This document shows, piece after piece, positions 9,943-18,060 of a stretch of 64,000 nucleotides of DNA. Position 1 is the stretch's first letter. Every line of letters starts with the position of its first letter. Below the pieces are notes generated by a model. The model saw only the letters and a program-made list of their open reading frames with translations, was not told the DNA's origin and made no database searches. This DNA is from RBG-16-66-20 sp040752005. GTDB lineage: Bacteria > Pseudomonadota > Gammaproteobacteria > Burkholderiales > SG8-39. The DNA is taken from contig JBFMFX010000001.1 of the NCBI GenBank assembly GCA_040752005.1, forward strand, positions 62,001 through 126,000, in the 5' to 3' direction. Position numbers and translations under genes: made by a program.

Positions 9943-10143
9943 TCAGCGCCGGAAAATCCACAGAATCAGCGTGAGCGCGAGCGACACCAGGATGCTGGTG
10001 GTAATCGGGAAGTAGAAGGTGAAGCCCTCGCGCTTGACCACGATGTCGCCCGGCAGCTTGCCCAGGCCGAGCTTCGCCACGATCGGCCAGGCAAGCCCGA
10101 GGACCAGCAGCACGATCCCGAGTGTGATCAGCCATTTCTGCAT
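9943..10143 (-). CDS. DUF2905 family small membrane protein
   Basis: 66 aa protein with two membrane segments (LITLGIVLLVLGLAWPI and ITTSILVSLALTLILWIF). Between them lies GLGKLPGDIVVKREGFTFYFP, the conserved core of the DUF2905 family. Function unknown. It is convergent with the tRNA-Thr gene, with 7 bases between them. Confidence 0.88.
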   Translation of the reverse strand: MQKWLITLGIVLLVLGLAWPIVAKLGLGKLPGDIVVKREGFTFYFPITTSILVSLALTLILWIFRR

Positions 10144-10240
10144 CGGTACGCACGCCGAGAATAACCCACTGTCATTGTGCCACCGGGCCGGGAATGGCGC
10201 AGCGGGCGGCATGCGAAAAGCGCTCGCTGCGTCGAGGTGC

Positions 10241-12214
10241 TCAGATCGGCACCGCTGTGCGCGGGCGCGCGGTTGCGGCGCGCAGAAGCTGCATGCACGC
10301 TTTCCGGAGGCGCGCGCGCCCCTCGCCGCTGATGCCGGCCGGATCGAAGCGGTAGCGGCTGTGCAGCGCGAGTGCCTCGCTGAGCATGGCGCGCTGTTCC
10401 TCCGGCAGAGCGGGGGAAATGCGGGCGAGCCAGCGCGCGAGCGGCTCGCCCGGCGCGCGCGCGGGCAGCATGCGCTCCACTGCGTAGAACTCGGAGTCCT
10501 CGCCGGGCCAGCGCCTGCGCCGGACCGCGGCCTGCGCCACCGGGTCGCGCACGCGTTTGCGGCCGCGGAAGACGCGCCAGAGAAGTACCAGCGCGAGCAC
10601 GACGAGCAGCGCGTACCAGGCGTCCCCCGCCTTGAACGCTTCCCGCTGCGACCAGCGGAACGCGGCCCAGCGCGCGAGGTCGGCAAGTCCCTGCCACCAC
10701 GGGGCGTCGCTTTCCTCCTCCGCAAGCCAGACTGCGGGCGTGGTATCGAGGTCAACCCAGCGTGCTCCGTTCCACGCGCGCGTCCACGCGTGCGCGTGCC
10801 GCACGCGCACGACGAACGCGCCCTCCAGCCGGCTGTATTCCTGCGCCGAGAAGCCGGTCGCGTAGCGCGCCGGGATGCCCGCGGCTCGCAGCAGCAGCGT
10901 CGTCGCGGCGGCGAAGTATTCGCAGTGCCCGGAGCGCGTCCGGGTGAGGAAATCGCCGAGCGCGGTTTCACCCGGCGGCACCGGCCGCTCGCGGAAGGTG
11001 CTGTAGGAGAACGCGCCGAAGTAGTCCGCCACGCGCCGCAGCGCCGCCTCCGCGGCCAGCCCGACGAGGCCCAGTTCCGCGGCAAGACGCGCGAACAACT
11101 CGCGCTCGGCCGCCGGCACCGCGAGGTCGTCCTCGGCCGGCGGTGCGTAGCCGGCGACGGAATCCGAGCCCAGCGCCTCGTAGCGCACCCAATCCACTGG
11201 TGCCCGGACGTGCACCGCGCCGAATGCGTTGCGCTGCATGTGGTTTGCCGGCAGCGCGGTAATGCGCACCGTGCCGGCCGGCAGCGCGAGCAGCGCGCGG
11301 CCGGATTCGAGGCGCGTGGCGACCGGCACGCGCCATTGCGGCGCGGCTGGCTCGAGAACCCACGTTTCGTTGTCCGGTTCCGAGACCATCTCGACCATCG
11401 GGGCTCCGGAAGCGACCCAAGTGGTGCCGAGCAAGGTGCTGTAGCTCGCGCGGTGCAGCAGTCGCACCCGGCCGGCCTGTTCCGGGCCGGCGAACACGCG
11501 CATCACGATCGCGTCATCGCGCTTCAGCCGCCCGAGCGAGCCGATCTGCGTGCGCGAGCGGAAGGGATCGGTGTCCACTGCGCGCAGGCCGAACTCGAGG
11601 ATCCAGTCCTCGAGCGCGGCCTGGGCTGCGCTGAGACCGAGCTGGCCGGCGTGGCCGAGAAGCGCCGCCGCGGCGAGCATCGCGGCGCCGGCGGCAAGGC
11701 TCGCCTCGCGCGGCCGGGTCGCGTAGAGCAGGGCCGCGCAGAGGACGACGATGCCAAGGTAGTAGCCGGGTCCGCGCTGATTGGCGAGGCCGGCGCATAG
11801 CAGCGTGAGCGCCAGATAGACGGCGCTCACGTCGATCAGCGGATCGGGGACCGAAGGGTCGGCGCGCCTGAGCCGCCGCAGGTAGCGAAAGAGCGCCGAG
11901 AGCGGCAGGCGCCGCTCGCGCGACAGAAGCTGCGCCGCAAGGACGGGGACGAGCGCTGCCGGCAGCCAGATGAACGCTTCCTGGATGCCGCGCGCCACGC
12001 CGCGGTTCGCGGCAAGGAGTGCGGCGAGCAGCACGAACCCGATGGTCGAGAGATCGGCGATCGAGGCGTGCTCGGCGGGTCCGAGATCCAGGCGCAGGCG
12101 CGCGAGCGCCAGCCCGGCGAGCGCCGCGCCGATCACGGTACCGGCGACGAGGTGACCCGTCTGCCAACCCCAGAACAGAGGTGCGGCGGCGAGAAGAAGC
12201 GGCGGGGCGCTCAT
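10241..12214 (-). CDS. TgpA-like membrane transglutaminase (DUF3488 plus transglutaminase domain)
   Basis: 657 aa membrane protein. About 160 N-terminal residues form several hydrophobic helices (DUF3488). A periplasmic transglutaminase-like domain has the papain-like triad Cys (GHCEYFA, about residue 430), His (RHAHAW, about 473) and Asp (VDLDTTP, about 488). Another membrane helix (ALLVVLALVLLWRVF) and a cytoplasmic DUF4129-like tail follow. The start overlaps the stop of the DUF58 gene by 4 bases. The set MoxR, DUF58, TgpA is a widely conserved envelope-linked operon with a poorly defined role. Confidence 0.9.
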   Translation of the reverse strand: MSAPPLLLAAAPLFWGWQTGHLVAGTVIGAALAGLALARLRLDLGPAEHASIADLSTIGFVLLAALLAANRGVARGIQEAFIWLPAALVPVLAAQLLSRERRLPLSALFRYLRRLRRADPSVPDPLIDVSAVYLALTLLCAGLANQRGPGYYLGIVVLCAALLYATRPREASLAAGAAMLAAAALLGHAGQLGLSAAQAALEDWILEFGLRAVDTDPFRSRTQIGSLGRLKRDDAIVMRVFAGPEQAGRVRLLHRASYSTLLGTTWVASGAPMVEMVSEPDNETWVLEPAAPQWRVPVATRLESGRALLALPAGTVRITALPANHMQRNAFGAVHVRAPVDWVRYEALGSDSVAGYAPPAEDDLAVPAAERELFARLAAELGLVGLAAEAALRRVADYFGAFSYSTFRERPVPPGETALGDFLTRTRSGHCEYFAAATTLLLRAAGIPARYATGFSAQEYSRLEGAFVVRVRHAHAWTRAWNGARWVDLDTTPAVWLAEEESDAPWWQGLADLARWAAFRWSQREAFKAGDAWYALLVVLALVLLWRVFRGRKRVRDPVAQAAVRRRRWPGEDSEFYAVERMLPARAPGEPLARWLARISPALPEEQRAMLSEALALHSRYRFDPAGISGEGRARLRKACMQLLRAATARPRTAVPI

Positions 12215-13551
12215 CGCAGTCGCGCGAGCCCTTCCTCGATCCGGCCCGGGTTCAGCACCATGACGCCGGCCGGGGCGCTCGCCGGTGCCGCGCGCTCCTC
12301 GCGCACGAGCAGTGCGCGCACTTCAAGGCCGCAGGCGCGCAGGCCGGAGACGAGGCCGCGCCGCGCCTCGTCCCATGCAAGCAAGATGACGATCACGCTG
12401 GAGAGCGTGGCGCGGCGTGCCATGACCGCGCCCGCGAGCCGTGCGAACGCGCCCGGATCGCCGGGACCGACGCCGGCGAGCACCTCGAGCAGGTGCTCGG
12501 GCTGCATCTGCCCGCGCCCGGCGGTGAAGGTGTGTACCTCGTCGCCGACGAAGAGCAGGTCGAGCAGGCACTCGTGCGTGTCCAGGGTGGTGACGAACGA
12601 TGCGGCGAGCGCGACCGCCTCCTCGAACGCGGCGTCCTCGCCGTTCGGGCCGGCGGTGTCGAGTACCAGCGCATGGCGCTCGAAGAACTCGTCCTGGTAT
12701 TCCCGCACGATCGGTTTGCCGGTGCGCGCGAAGCTCTTCCAGTGCACGCGCTGCAGCGGATCGCCCGGCCGGTACTCGCGCAGCGCAAGGAACTCCTCCG
12801 CCTCGCCCACCGAAACCGCGAGCGACACGCCGCCGGGCTGGAACTTCCGCCGGCCCGGCAGAACCAATTCCGGCAGCCGGTAGCGCCGCGGCAGAACGAG
12901 GACGCGCGCCGGCGCCTCGATGCGCGCCAGGCTCTTCACCAGCCCGAGCGGGTCCGGGCGCGCGAGCGTGAATCCGGCCAGCTCGATACGCCCGCGCCGA
13001 CGCGGGACGAACGAGCCGACGAGCGTCGCCCGCTCTCCGGGGGCGAGGGCGGGCAGCGGGACGGCTCTGGCTTCGCGCGGCAAGCGGCGCTCGATCAGCC
13101 AGCGCCAGCGGAAATAGCCGACGTTGCGGTCCCACCAGTTGCGGCGCTCCTCGCCCGGCTCGCGCGCGCGGCGCCACTCGTCGAACGCCGGACGCGGATC
13201 GCGGAAGCGCTCGGCAAGCGTCGCGCCATGTACGGCGCGCGTGCCGCGGTTGGCGAGCACGACGCGATAGACGAAGGGCTCGCCTGCGGTGGCGTGGCGC
13301 GGCAGCTCTCTGCGGGCCGAGAGCCCCTTGAGCGGCGCGCGCTGCGCGAGGCTCGCGATCCAGGACAGCGCAAGAAGCGCGGCGACGAACGCAAAAGCGC
13401 GGTAGGTGACCGTCTGCTCGGTGTCGAGCCCGGCGGCGAACGCCGCGCCGGCGATGCCGAGCGCGAGCCAGCCGCCCGGTGTCAGGCGTTCGCGCAGCCG
13501 GTGATCGAGCGCGCTGGTGGCGCGCAGCGCAAGGTAGAGGAAACGGCGCAC
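12211..13551 (-). CDS. DUF58 domain protein (MoxR-associated, vWA-like)
   Basis: 446 aa. Two membrane helices near the N-terminus (WLALGIAGAAFAAGL and AFAFVAALLALSWIASL) are followed by a beta-rich region and the DUF58 core YRPGDPLQRVHWKSFARTGK. The GTG at 13551 is the best start: it opens a plausible N-terminus 11 bases after the moxR stop. DUF58 proteins resemble von Willebrand A domains and act with MoxR ATPases. The stop overlaps the next gene by 4 bases. Confidence 0.88.
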   Translation of the reverse strand: MRRFLYLALRATSALDHRLRERLTPGGWLALGIAGAAFAAGLDTEQTVTYRAFAFVAALLALSWIASLAQRAPLKGLSARRELPRHATAGEPFVYRVVLANRGTRAVHGATLAERFRDPRPAFDEWRRAREPGEERRNWWDRNVGYFRWRWLIERRLPREARAVPLPALAPGERATLVGSFVPRRRGRIELAGFTLARPDPLGLVKSLARIEAPARVLVLPRRYRLPELVLPGRRKFQPGGVSLAVSVGEAEEFLALREYRPGDPLQRVHWKSFARTGKPIVREYQDEFFERHALVLDTAGPNGEDAAFEEAVALAASFVTTLDTHECLLDLLFVGDEVHTFTAGRGQMQPEHLLEVLAGVGPGDPGAFARLAGAVMARRATLSSVIVILLAWDEARRGLVSGLRACGLEVRALLVREERAAPASAPAGVMVLNPGRIEEGLARLR

Positions 13552-13562
13552 CGGCGCGCTCG

Positions 13563-14528
13563 CTACGCGGGTACCGGAACCTCGCGCAGAATGTCGGCCA
13601 CCAGCGCGGCGCCGGTGGCGCCGGCGAATCGTGCCTGCGTATCCAGCACGATGCGGTGCGCGAGCACCGGCACCGCCAGCTCCTGTACATGCTCCGGCCG
13701 CACGTACTCGCTCGCTTCGAGCAGGGCAAGCGCCTTCGCCGCGTGCGCGAGCGCGAGCGACGCCCGCGGCCCGCAGCCGAGCTGCACCTGGGGCGCGGTG
13801 CGCGTGCGGCGCACGAGCTCCACAATGTAGCGGCGCACTTCCTCGGCGCAACGCACTTGGCGCACACGGTCCTTGAGCGCGAGCACTTCCTCGCGCGACG
13901 CCACCGGGCGCAGGCGCGCGAGCGGATGTCCGAGATCCTGCGCCGCGAGCACCTCCATCTCGGTCTCGGCGTCCACGTAGCCGAGCGCAAGGCACATGGC
14001 GAAGCGGTCCATCTGCGCCTCCGGCAGCGGATAGGTGCCGCGGAACTCCACCGGGTTCTGCGTGGCGATGACGAAGAAGAGTTCGTCCATCGGGTAAGTG
14101 CGCCCTTCCACCGACACCTGCGCCTCGGCCATCACCTCCAGCAGCGCCGACTGCGTGCGCGGCGAGGCGCGGTTGATCTCGTCGGCGAGCAGGATCGAGG
14201 TGAACACCGGCCCGGCGCGGAACTCGAAGGTCTGCTCCTTCTGGTTGAACACCGACACCCCGAGGATGTCCGAGGGCAGCAGGTCCGGAGTGAACTGCAC
14301 GCGGGCGAAGCGCGCGCCGATCGAGGCGGCGAGGCTCTTGGCGAGCGTGGTCTTGCCGGTGCCGGGATAGTCCTCGATCAGCACGTGGCCGCCGGAGGCG
14401 AAGGCGGCAAGAAGCTTGCGCACCGTCGCGTGGCTGCCGCGCATCACGTGCTCGATGTTGGCGCCGATGCGCTGGAACAGCGCCGCGGCCTCGCCTGCGC
14501 TGAGCGGCGCCGGCGCCCCGGCCTTCAC
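13563..14528 (-). CDS. MoxR family AAA+ ATPase
   Basis: 321 aa chaperone-type ATPase. Walker A is GTGKTTLAKSLA (about residues 55-66), Walker B is ILLADEINRA, and sensor/arginine-finger motifs follow in NPVEFRGTYPLPEAQMDRF. MoxR proteins work with the DUF58 and transglutaminase partners encoded downstream. The start overlaps the end of cofD by 4 bases, which links an F420-pathway gene to this operon. Confidence 0.94.
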   Translation of the reverse strand: MKAGAPAPLSAGEAAALFQRIGANIEHVMRGSHATVRKLLAAFASGGHVLIEDYPGTGKTTLAKSLAASIGARFARVQFTPDLLPSDILGVSVFNQKEQTFEFRAGPVFTSILLADEINRASPRTQSALLEVMAEAQVSVEGRTYPMDELFFVIATQNPVEFRGTYPLPEAQMDRFAMCLALGYVDAETEMEVLAAQDLGHPLARLRPVASREEVLALKDRVRQVRCAEEVRRYIVELVRRTRTAPQVQLGCGPRASLALAHAAKALALLEASEYVRPEHVQELAVPVLAHRIVLDTQARFAGATGAALVADILREVPVPA

Positions 14529-15496
14529 GTCTCCTCGGCCTCGGCGCGCTTGCGCTCGCGGATCTGCGCGGCGAAGTCGAGCACCGCGCGCGCGAGCTGC
14601 ACGCGGTCCTCGATGGTGCGCATGACGGTCCGGGCCACCCGCACCTCGATCCCGCAGGCGCGCACCGCCTCGGCCTGGTCCGCGTCCACGGTGTCGAGCA
14701 CGAACCCGTCAATGAGGCGCAGATACTCGAGCGCGACGCGCTTCGCGGACGCCTCGCGGCGCAGCTCCGTCATCATCTTGCCGGCGGACCCCTTGAGCGC
14801 CTTGCCCCCCACGATCGGCGTCACGGCGACGATCGGGGCGCCGCGCTTTCGCAGCAACTCGCGCATGCCCGGCACTTCGAGGATCGGCCGGATGGTGTGA
14901 TAGGGGTTGGCCGGGCAGATCACGACCGCCTCCAGCTCGGGCGAGTCGAGCGCGTCGGCGATCTCCGGCGTGACGCGCGCCAGGTCGGCGCCGGCGTACT
15001 GGAAGCCGCGCACCGGCGGCTCGCAGCCGAGCGCGGTGAAATACTCGTGGAACGGCACCGCGCCGTCGTCGGTCAGCACGTAGGTGCGCACCGGGTCGTC
15101 GCTCATCGGCAGTACGCGCGCGGCGATGCCGAGCTGGCGGCACATGTCCGCGGTGATCTGGGTCAGGCGCCGGTCGGCGCCTTCCCAGGCGGTGCGCAGC
15201 AGCGGCGCGGCGAGCGAGCGGTCGCCGAAGCGCAGCCGGTCCGGGCCGCCGAGCCGACGCACCATCTCGTAAACCGCATGCGACTCGCCCTCGGGTTCCC
15301 ACGGCGCTGCGGGATTGGCGATGCCGGCGAGGACGTAGAGCACGGTGTCGAGGTCGGGCGAGAAATGCAGCCCGAGGTGCTCGTAGTCGTCGCCGGTATT
15401 GACGATCGCGGCGAGATCCGCACCGCGCAGCCGCGCGAGGCCGTCGGCCAGCTTGGCGCCGCCGACCTGCCCCGACAGGGCGACCACGAGTCCCAT
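14525..15496 (-). CDS. cofD: 2-phospho-L-lactate transferase (CofD), coenzyme F420 biosynthesis
   Basis: 323 aa. CofD joins the deazaflavin Fo to a phospholactate (or phosphoenolpyruvate) moiety supplied as an LPPG-type nucleotide. The N-terminal motif SGQVGGAKLADGL matches the family SGGVGGAKL pattern, with Gln for Gly. VNTGDDYEHLGLHFSPDLDT and CPANPYHTIRPILE are further CofD hallmarks. Length is normal. It is the first gene of the cofD-moxR-DUF58-tgpA operon. No other F420 gene (fbiC/cofGH, cofC, cofE) lies in this window, so F420 production is an inference. Confidence 0.9.
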   Translation of the reverse strand: MGLVVALSGQVGGAKLADGLARLRGADLAAIVNTGDDYEHLGLHFSPDLDTVLYVLAGIANPAAPWEPEGESHAVYEMVRRLGGPDRLRFGDRSLAAPLLRTAWEGADRRLTQITADMCRQLGIAARVLPMSDDPVRTYVLTDDGAVPFHEYFTALGCEPPVRGFQYAGADLARVTPEIADALDSPELEAVVICPANPYHTIRPILEVPGMRELLRKRGAPIVAVTPIVGGKALKGSAGKMMTELRREASAKRVALEYLRLIDGFVLDTVDADQAEAVRACGIEVRVARTVMRTIEDRVQLARAVLDFAAQIRERKRAEAEET

Positions 15497-15737
15497 GCGA
15501 CTAGTTTACCGGGGTTGCGGCGCGCGCCACCGAAATCGGGGTCAGACCCTGCTTTGCAGCGCGCGTGGCCGCGGGTCGCAGGGCCCGAGCGCATCGCGCA
15601 CGAAGGCGAGGCTGCGCGAGCGCGCGAGCAGCTTCATCCGCAGCTCGAGCGAAGCGCGCACCGCGGCCGGCAGGATTACCTCGCGCTGCGCCGCGAAAGC
15701 GCGGCGTGCCGCAGTGCGGTGGGTCGCTTCGCCGCGA
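15497..15737. other. 241-base gap holding one palindromic repeat and a weak reading frame
   Basis: The gap between cofD and the FadH-like gene contains a repeat element at 15533-15555. A minus-strand reading frame continues past the FadH stop and ends as QSRV followed by a TGA formed by the repeat (about 15542-15730). It has no convincing start and matches no family I recognise, so it may be a gene remnant. Nothing else is seen. Confidence 0.5.
15533..15555. repeat. GGGTCAGACC-family palindromic element (locus 1)
   Basis: AAATCGGGGTCAGACCC followed by TGCTTT. The core GGGTCAGACC is shared with the elements near 31285, 38266 and 57685, and with the variant GGGTGAGACC at 17747. This copy is a single half-unit between cofD and the FadH-like gene. 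Confidence 0.8.
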
Positions 15738-17738
15738 TCACAGCCGGGCGGCCAGCTCGGCGCCCTCCAACATCGCGCGCTTGGCGTCGAGCTCGCGTGC
15801 CTCGCGCGCGCCACCGATCAGGTGATGGCCCTTCAGTTCGCGCCGGGGCTCCTGCCCGGCGCACACGATGACGGTATCGGCCGGGACGCACGACTGCCTG
15901 CCGTCCACCGCGATGTGCACGCCTTCGTCGTCAATACGGCGGTAGGCGACGCCCTTCAGCATCTTCACGCCGTTGCGCGCGAGTTCCGCACGGTGCACCC
16001 AGCCGGTGGTGCGACCGAGCGTCGCGCCGAACGGGGTCGGTGAGCGCTTCAGCAGGGTGATGCGGTGGGGCGGCCGCGCCGCAGGTGCGCCGGCGGGATC
16101 GAGGCCGCCGGCGTTGGCGAGCGTCTCGTCTATGCCCCAGTGACGGGCGAAGGCATGTGGCTCGAGCGGAGCGCGGCTTCCGGCCTCGAGCAGGTACAGC
16201 GCGACGTCGAAGCCGATGCCTCCGGCGCCGATGATGGCGACGTTTTCGCCGACGGGAACCCTTCCGGCGAGTACCTCGGCGTAGCCGGCGACCTTCGGGT
16301 GCCCGATGCCCGGGATATCCGGGCGGCGCGGATGCACCCCGGTCGCGAGCACGACTTCGTCAAACTCCGCAAGATCGGCGTCGGTCGCGGCGCGGCCCAG
16401 GAGCACGCGCACGCCCGCGCGGCGCAGTCGCTCGGCGTAGTACGCGACCGACTCGGCGAACTCCTGCTTGCCGGGGACGCGCCGGGCGAGATTGAACTGC
16501 CCGCCCAGCTCCGGCGCCTGCTCGAAGAGCGTCACTTCGTGGCCGCGCTCGGCGGCGACGGCGGCGCAGGAAAGACCTGCCGGTCCGCCGCCCACCACCG
16601 CGACGCGCTTGCGCTGCCTGGCGCGCACATAGACGAGCTGCGTTTCGCGTCCGGCGCGCGGATTGACGACGCAGCTGGCCGGTTCGCCGGCGAAGTAATG
16701 GTCGAGGCAAGCCTGGTTGCAGGCGATGCAGATGTTGATTGCGGCGCGATCGCCCGCGCGCGCCTTGGCGGCGAACTCGGCATCGGCCAGCATCGCGCGC
16801 GCAGCCGACACCATGTCGGCATCGCCGCGCGCGAGGATCTCCTCGGCGACTTCCGGCGCGTTGATGCGGTTGGAGGCGACCACCGGGATCGTCACCGCCT
16901 GCTTGATCCGCCGTGCCGCCCACGCGAACGCGCCGCGCGGCACCGCCTGTGCGATCGTCGGGATCCTCGCCTCGTGCCAGCCGATGCCGGTGTTCAGGAG
17001 GCTCGCCCCCGCCTGCTCGATCGCCCGCGCGACCGCCACGGTCTCCTCGCCGGTGAGGCCTCCCTCCACCAGATCGAGCGCCGAAATCCGGAACACGACG
17101 ATGAACCTCGCACCGGTCGCCGCCCGGGTTCGGCGCACGATCTCGCAGGCGAAGCGCATGCGGTTCGCGAGCGGGCCGCCCCATTCGTCGCGCCGATGGT
17201 TGGTGCGCGGTGCGAGAAACTGGGTGACGAGGTAGCCCTCCGAGCCCATGATCTCGACCCCGTCGTAGCCTGCCTCCTCGGCAAGGCGCGCCGCGCGCAC
17301 GAAGTCGGCGATCGTCGCCTCGATTTCCTCGGGTGCAAGCTCGCGCGGCGCGCGCGGATTGATCGGCGACTTCACCGCCGAGGGCGCGACGATGCGCTCG
17401 TGATAGCCGTAGCGCCCGGAGTGAAGGAGCTGGAGCACGATGCGCCCGCCCGCCTCGTGCACCGCCCGGGGGATCACGCGGTGGCGGGCGGCGTCCTCGG
17501 GGGTGCTCATCTGGGCGCGGTGCGGGCCGAGGTTTCCGGCGTCATTGGGCGAAAAACCGCCGGTGACGATCAGCGCCACCCCGCCGCGGGCGCGCTCGGC
17601 GTAGAACGCGGCAAGGCGTTCCAGGCCTCCTTCGCGCGCCTCCAGCCCGGTATGCATCGAGCCCATCAGAATGCGGTTCGGCAACCGCACTCCGCCCGCA
17701 AGCTCGAGCGGTCGAAAAAGGTTGGGATACGCAGCCAT
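15738..17738 (-). CDS. FadH-like 2,4-dienoyl-CoA reductase (Old Yellow Enzyme plus FAD/NAD(P)H domains)
   Basis: 666 aa flavoprotein. The N-terminal TIM barrel (about 1-330) is of the Old Yellow Enzyme type with HSGRYGYHE. A 4Fe-4S cluster motif follows with cysteines in CIACNQACLDHYF and ASCVVNP. The C-terminal part binds FAD (VAVVGGGPAGLSCA) and NAD(P) (NVAIIGAGGIGFDVALYLL). This is the layout of NADPH-dependent 2,4-dienoyl-CoA reductase, which removes double bases of unsaturated fatty acids during beta-oxidation. No good ribosome-binding site is seen; a hairpin with a T-run ends only 8 bases before the ATG. Confidence 0.88.
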   Translation of the reverse strand: MAAYPNLFRPLELAGGVRLPNRILMGSMHTGLEAREGGLERLAAFYAERARGGVALIVTGGFSPNDAGNLGPHRAQMSTPEDAARHRVIPRAVHEAGGRIVLQLLHSGRYGYHERIVAPSAVKSPINPRAPRELAPEEIEATIADFVRAARLAEEAGYDGVEIMGSEGYLVTQFLAPRTNHRRDEWGGPLANRMRFACEIVRRTRAATGARFIVVFRISALDLVEGGLTGEETVAVARAIEQAGASLLNTGIGWHEARIPTIAQAVPRGAFAWAARRIKQAVTIPVVASNRINAPEVAEEILARGDADMVSAARAMLADAEFAAKARAGDRAAINICIACNQACLDHYFAGEPASCVVNPRAGRETQLVYVRARQRKRVAVVGGGPAGLSCAAVAAERGHEVTLFEQAPELGGQFNLARRVPGKQEFAESVAYYAERLRRAGVRVLLGRAATDADLAEFDEVVLATGVHPRRPDIPGIGHPKVAGYAEVLAGRVPVGENVAIIGAGGIGFDVALYLLEAGSRAPLEPHAFARHWGIDETLANAGGLDPAGAPAARPPHRITLLKRSPTPFGATLGRTTGWVHRAELARNGVKMLKGVAYRRIDDEGVHIAVDGRQSCVPADTVIVCAGQEPRRELKGHHLIGGAREARELDAKRAMLEGAELAARL

Positions 17739-17746
17739 GAAAAACA

Positions 17747-17786
17747 GGGTGAGACCACTTTTCTTCGGAGAAACGTGGTCTCACCC
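17747..17786. repeat. Long hairpin of the GGGTCAGACC repeat family (locus 2), upstream of the FadH-like gene
   Basis: Arms GGGTGAGACCAC (17747-17758) and GTGGTCTCACCC (17775-17786) are perfect 12-base inverted repeats. An inner TTTCT/AGAAA stem closes a TCGG loop. Read on the minus strand the hairpin is followed by TGTTTTTC and then the ATG of the FadH-like gene, which resembles an intrinsic terminator or attenuator. A minus-strand TAGAAT (17794-17789) lies just upstream of it. Confidence 0.85.
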
Positions 17787-17791
17787 CGATT

Positions 17792-17947
17792 CTAGCCGCG
17801 GGTGACGAGGAGCGTGCCGGCGAGGAGCGCTCGCGCATCGGCCGTCACCACCGGTCCGGGCACCGGCGCGGCGACGCGCATGGAGAGGAACGAGGCGCCC
17901 CAGATCGCGGCGAGGACGACAAGGCGTGCGTGGTCTGCGGCAGCCAC
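17792..17947 (-). pseudogene. Truncated EamA/DMT-type permease remnant
   Basis: 51 codons resembling the N-terminal helix of an EamA transporter (ARLVVLAAIWGASFLSMRVAAP, quoted in part; then LLAGTLLV). Full members are about 290 aa. The frame stops with TAG at 17794-17792, directly beside the hairpin at 17747-17786, so the rest of the gene has been lost, perhaps with arrival of the repeat. Region 17948-18060 shows no further gene. Confidence 0.6.
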
Positions 17948-18060
17948 GAGCGGCGGCTCATCGCCGATCCCGGCCGCCGCGCGCCGGCCGTTTCCGCACC
18001 CCGGGCCCAATGTCCGAAAACGGCTAGCCGGCGCACACTCGCCCCGCCATACTTCACGCC

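Noticed and set aside
15542..15730. Minus-strand frame ending QSRV as a gene after the FadH-like gene
   Set aside because: No start codon in a sensible place and no recognised family; kept only as a note on the intergenic region.
18010..18020. TGTCCGAAAACGG before the Ada/AlkA gene as a further site for the sigma-54 regulator
   Set aside because: Only a half-site, without an inverted partner or a -24/-12 promoter nearby.
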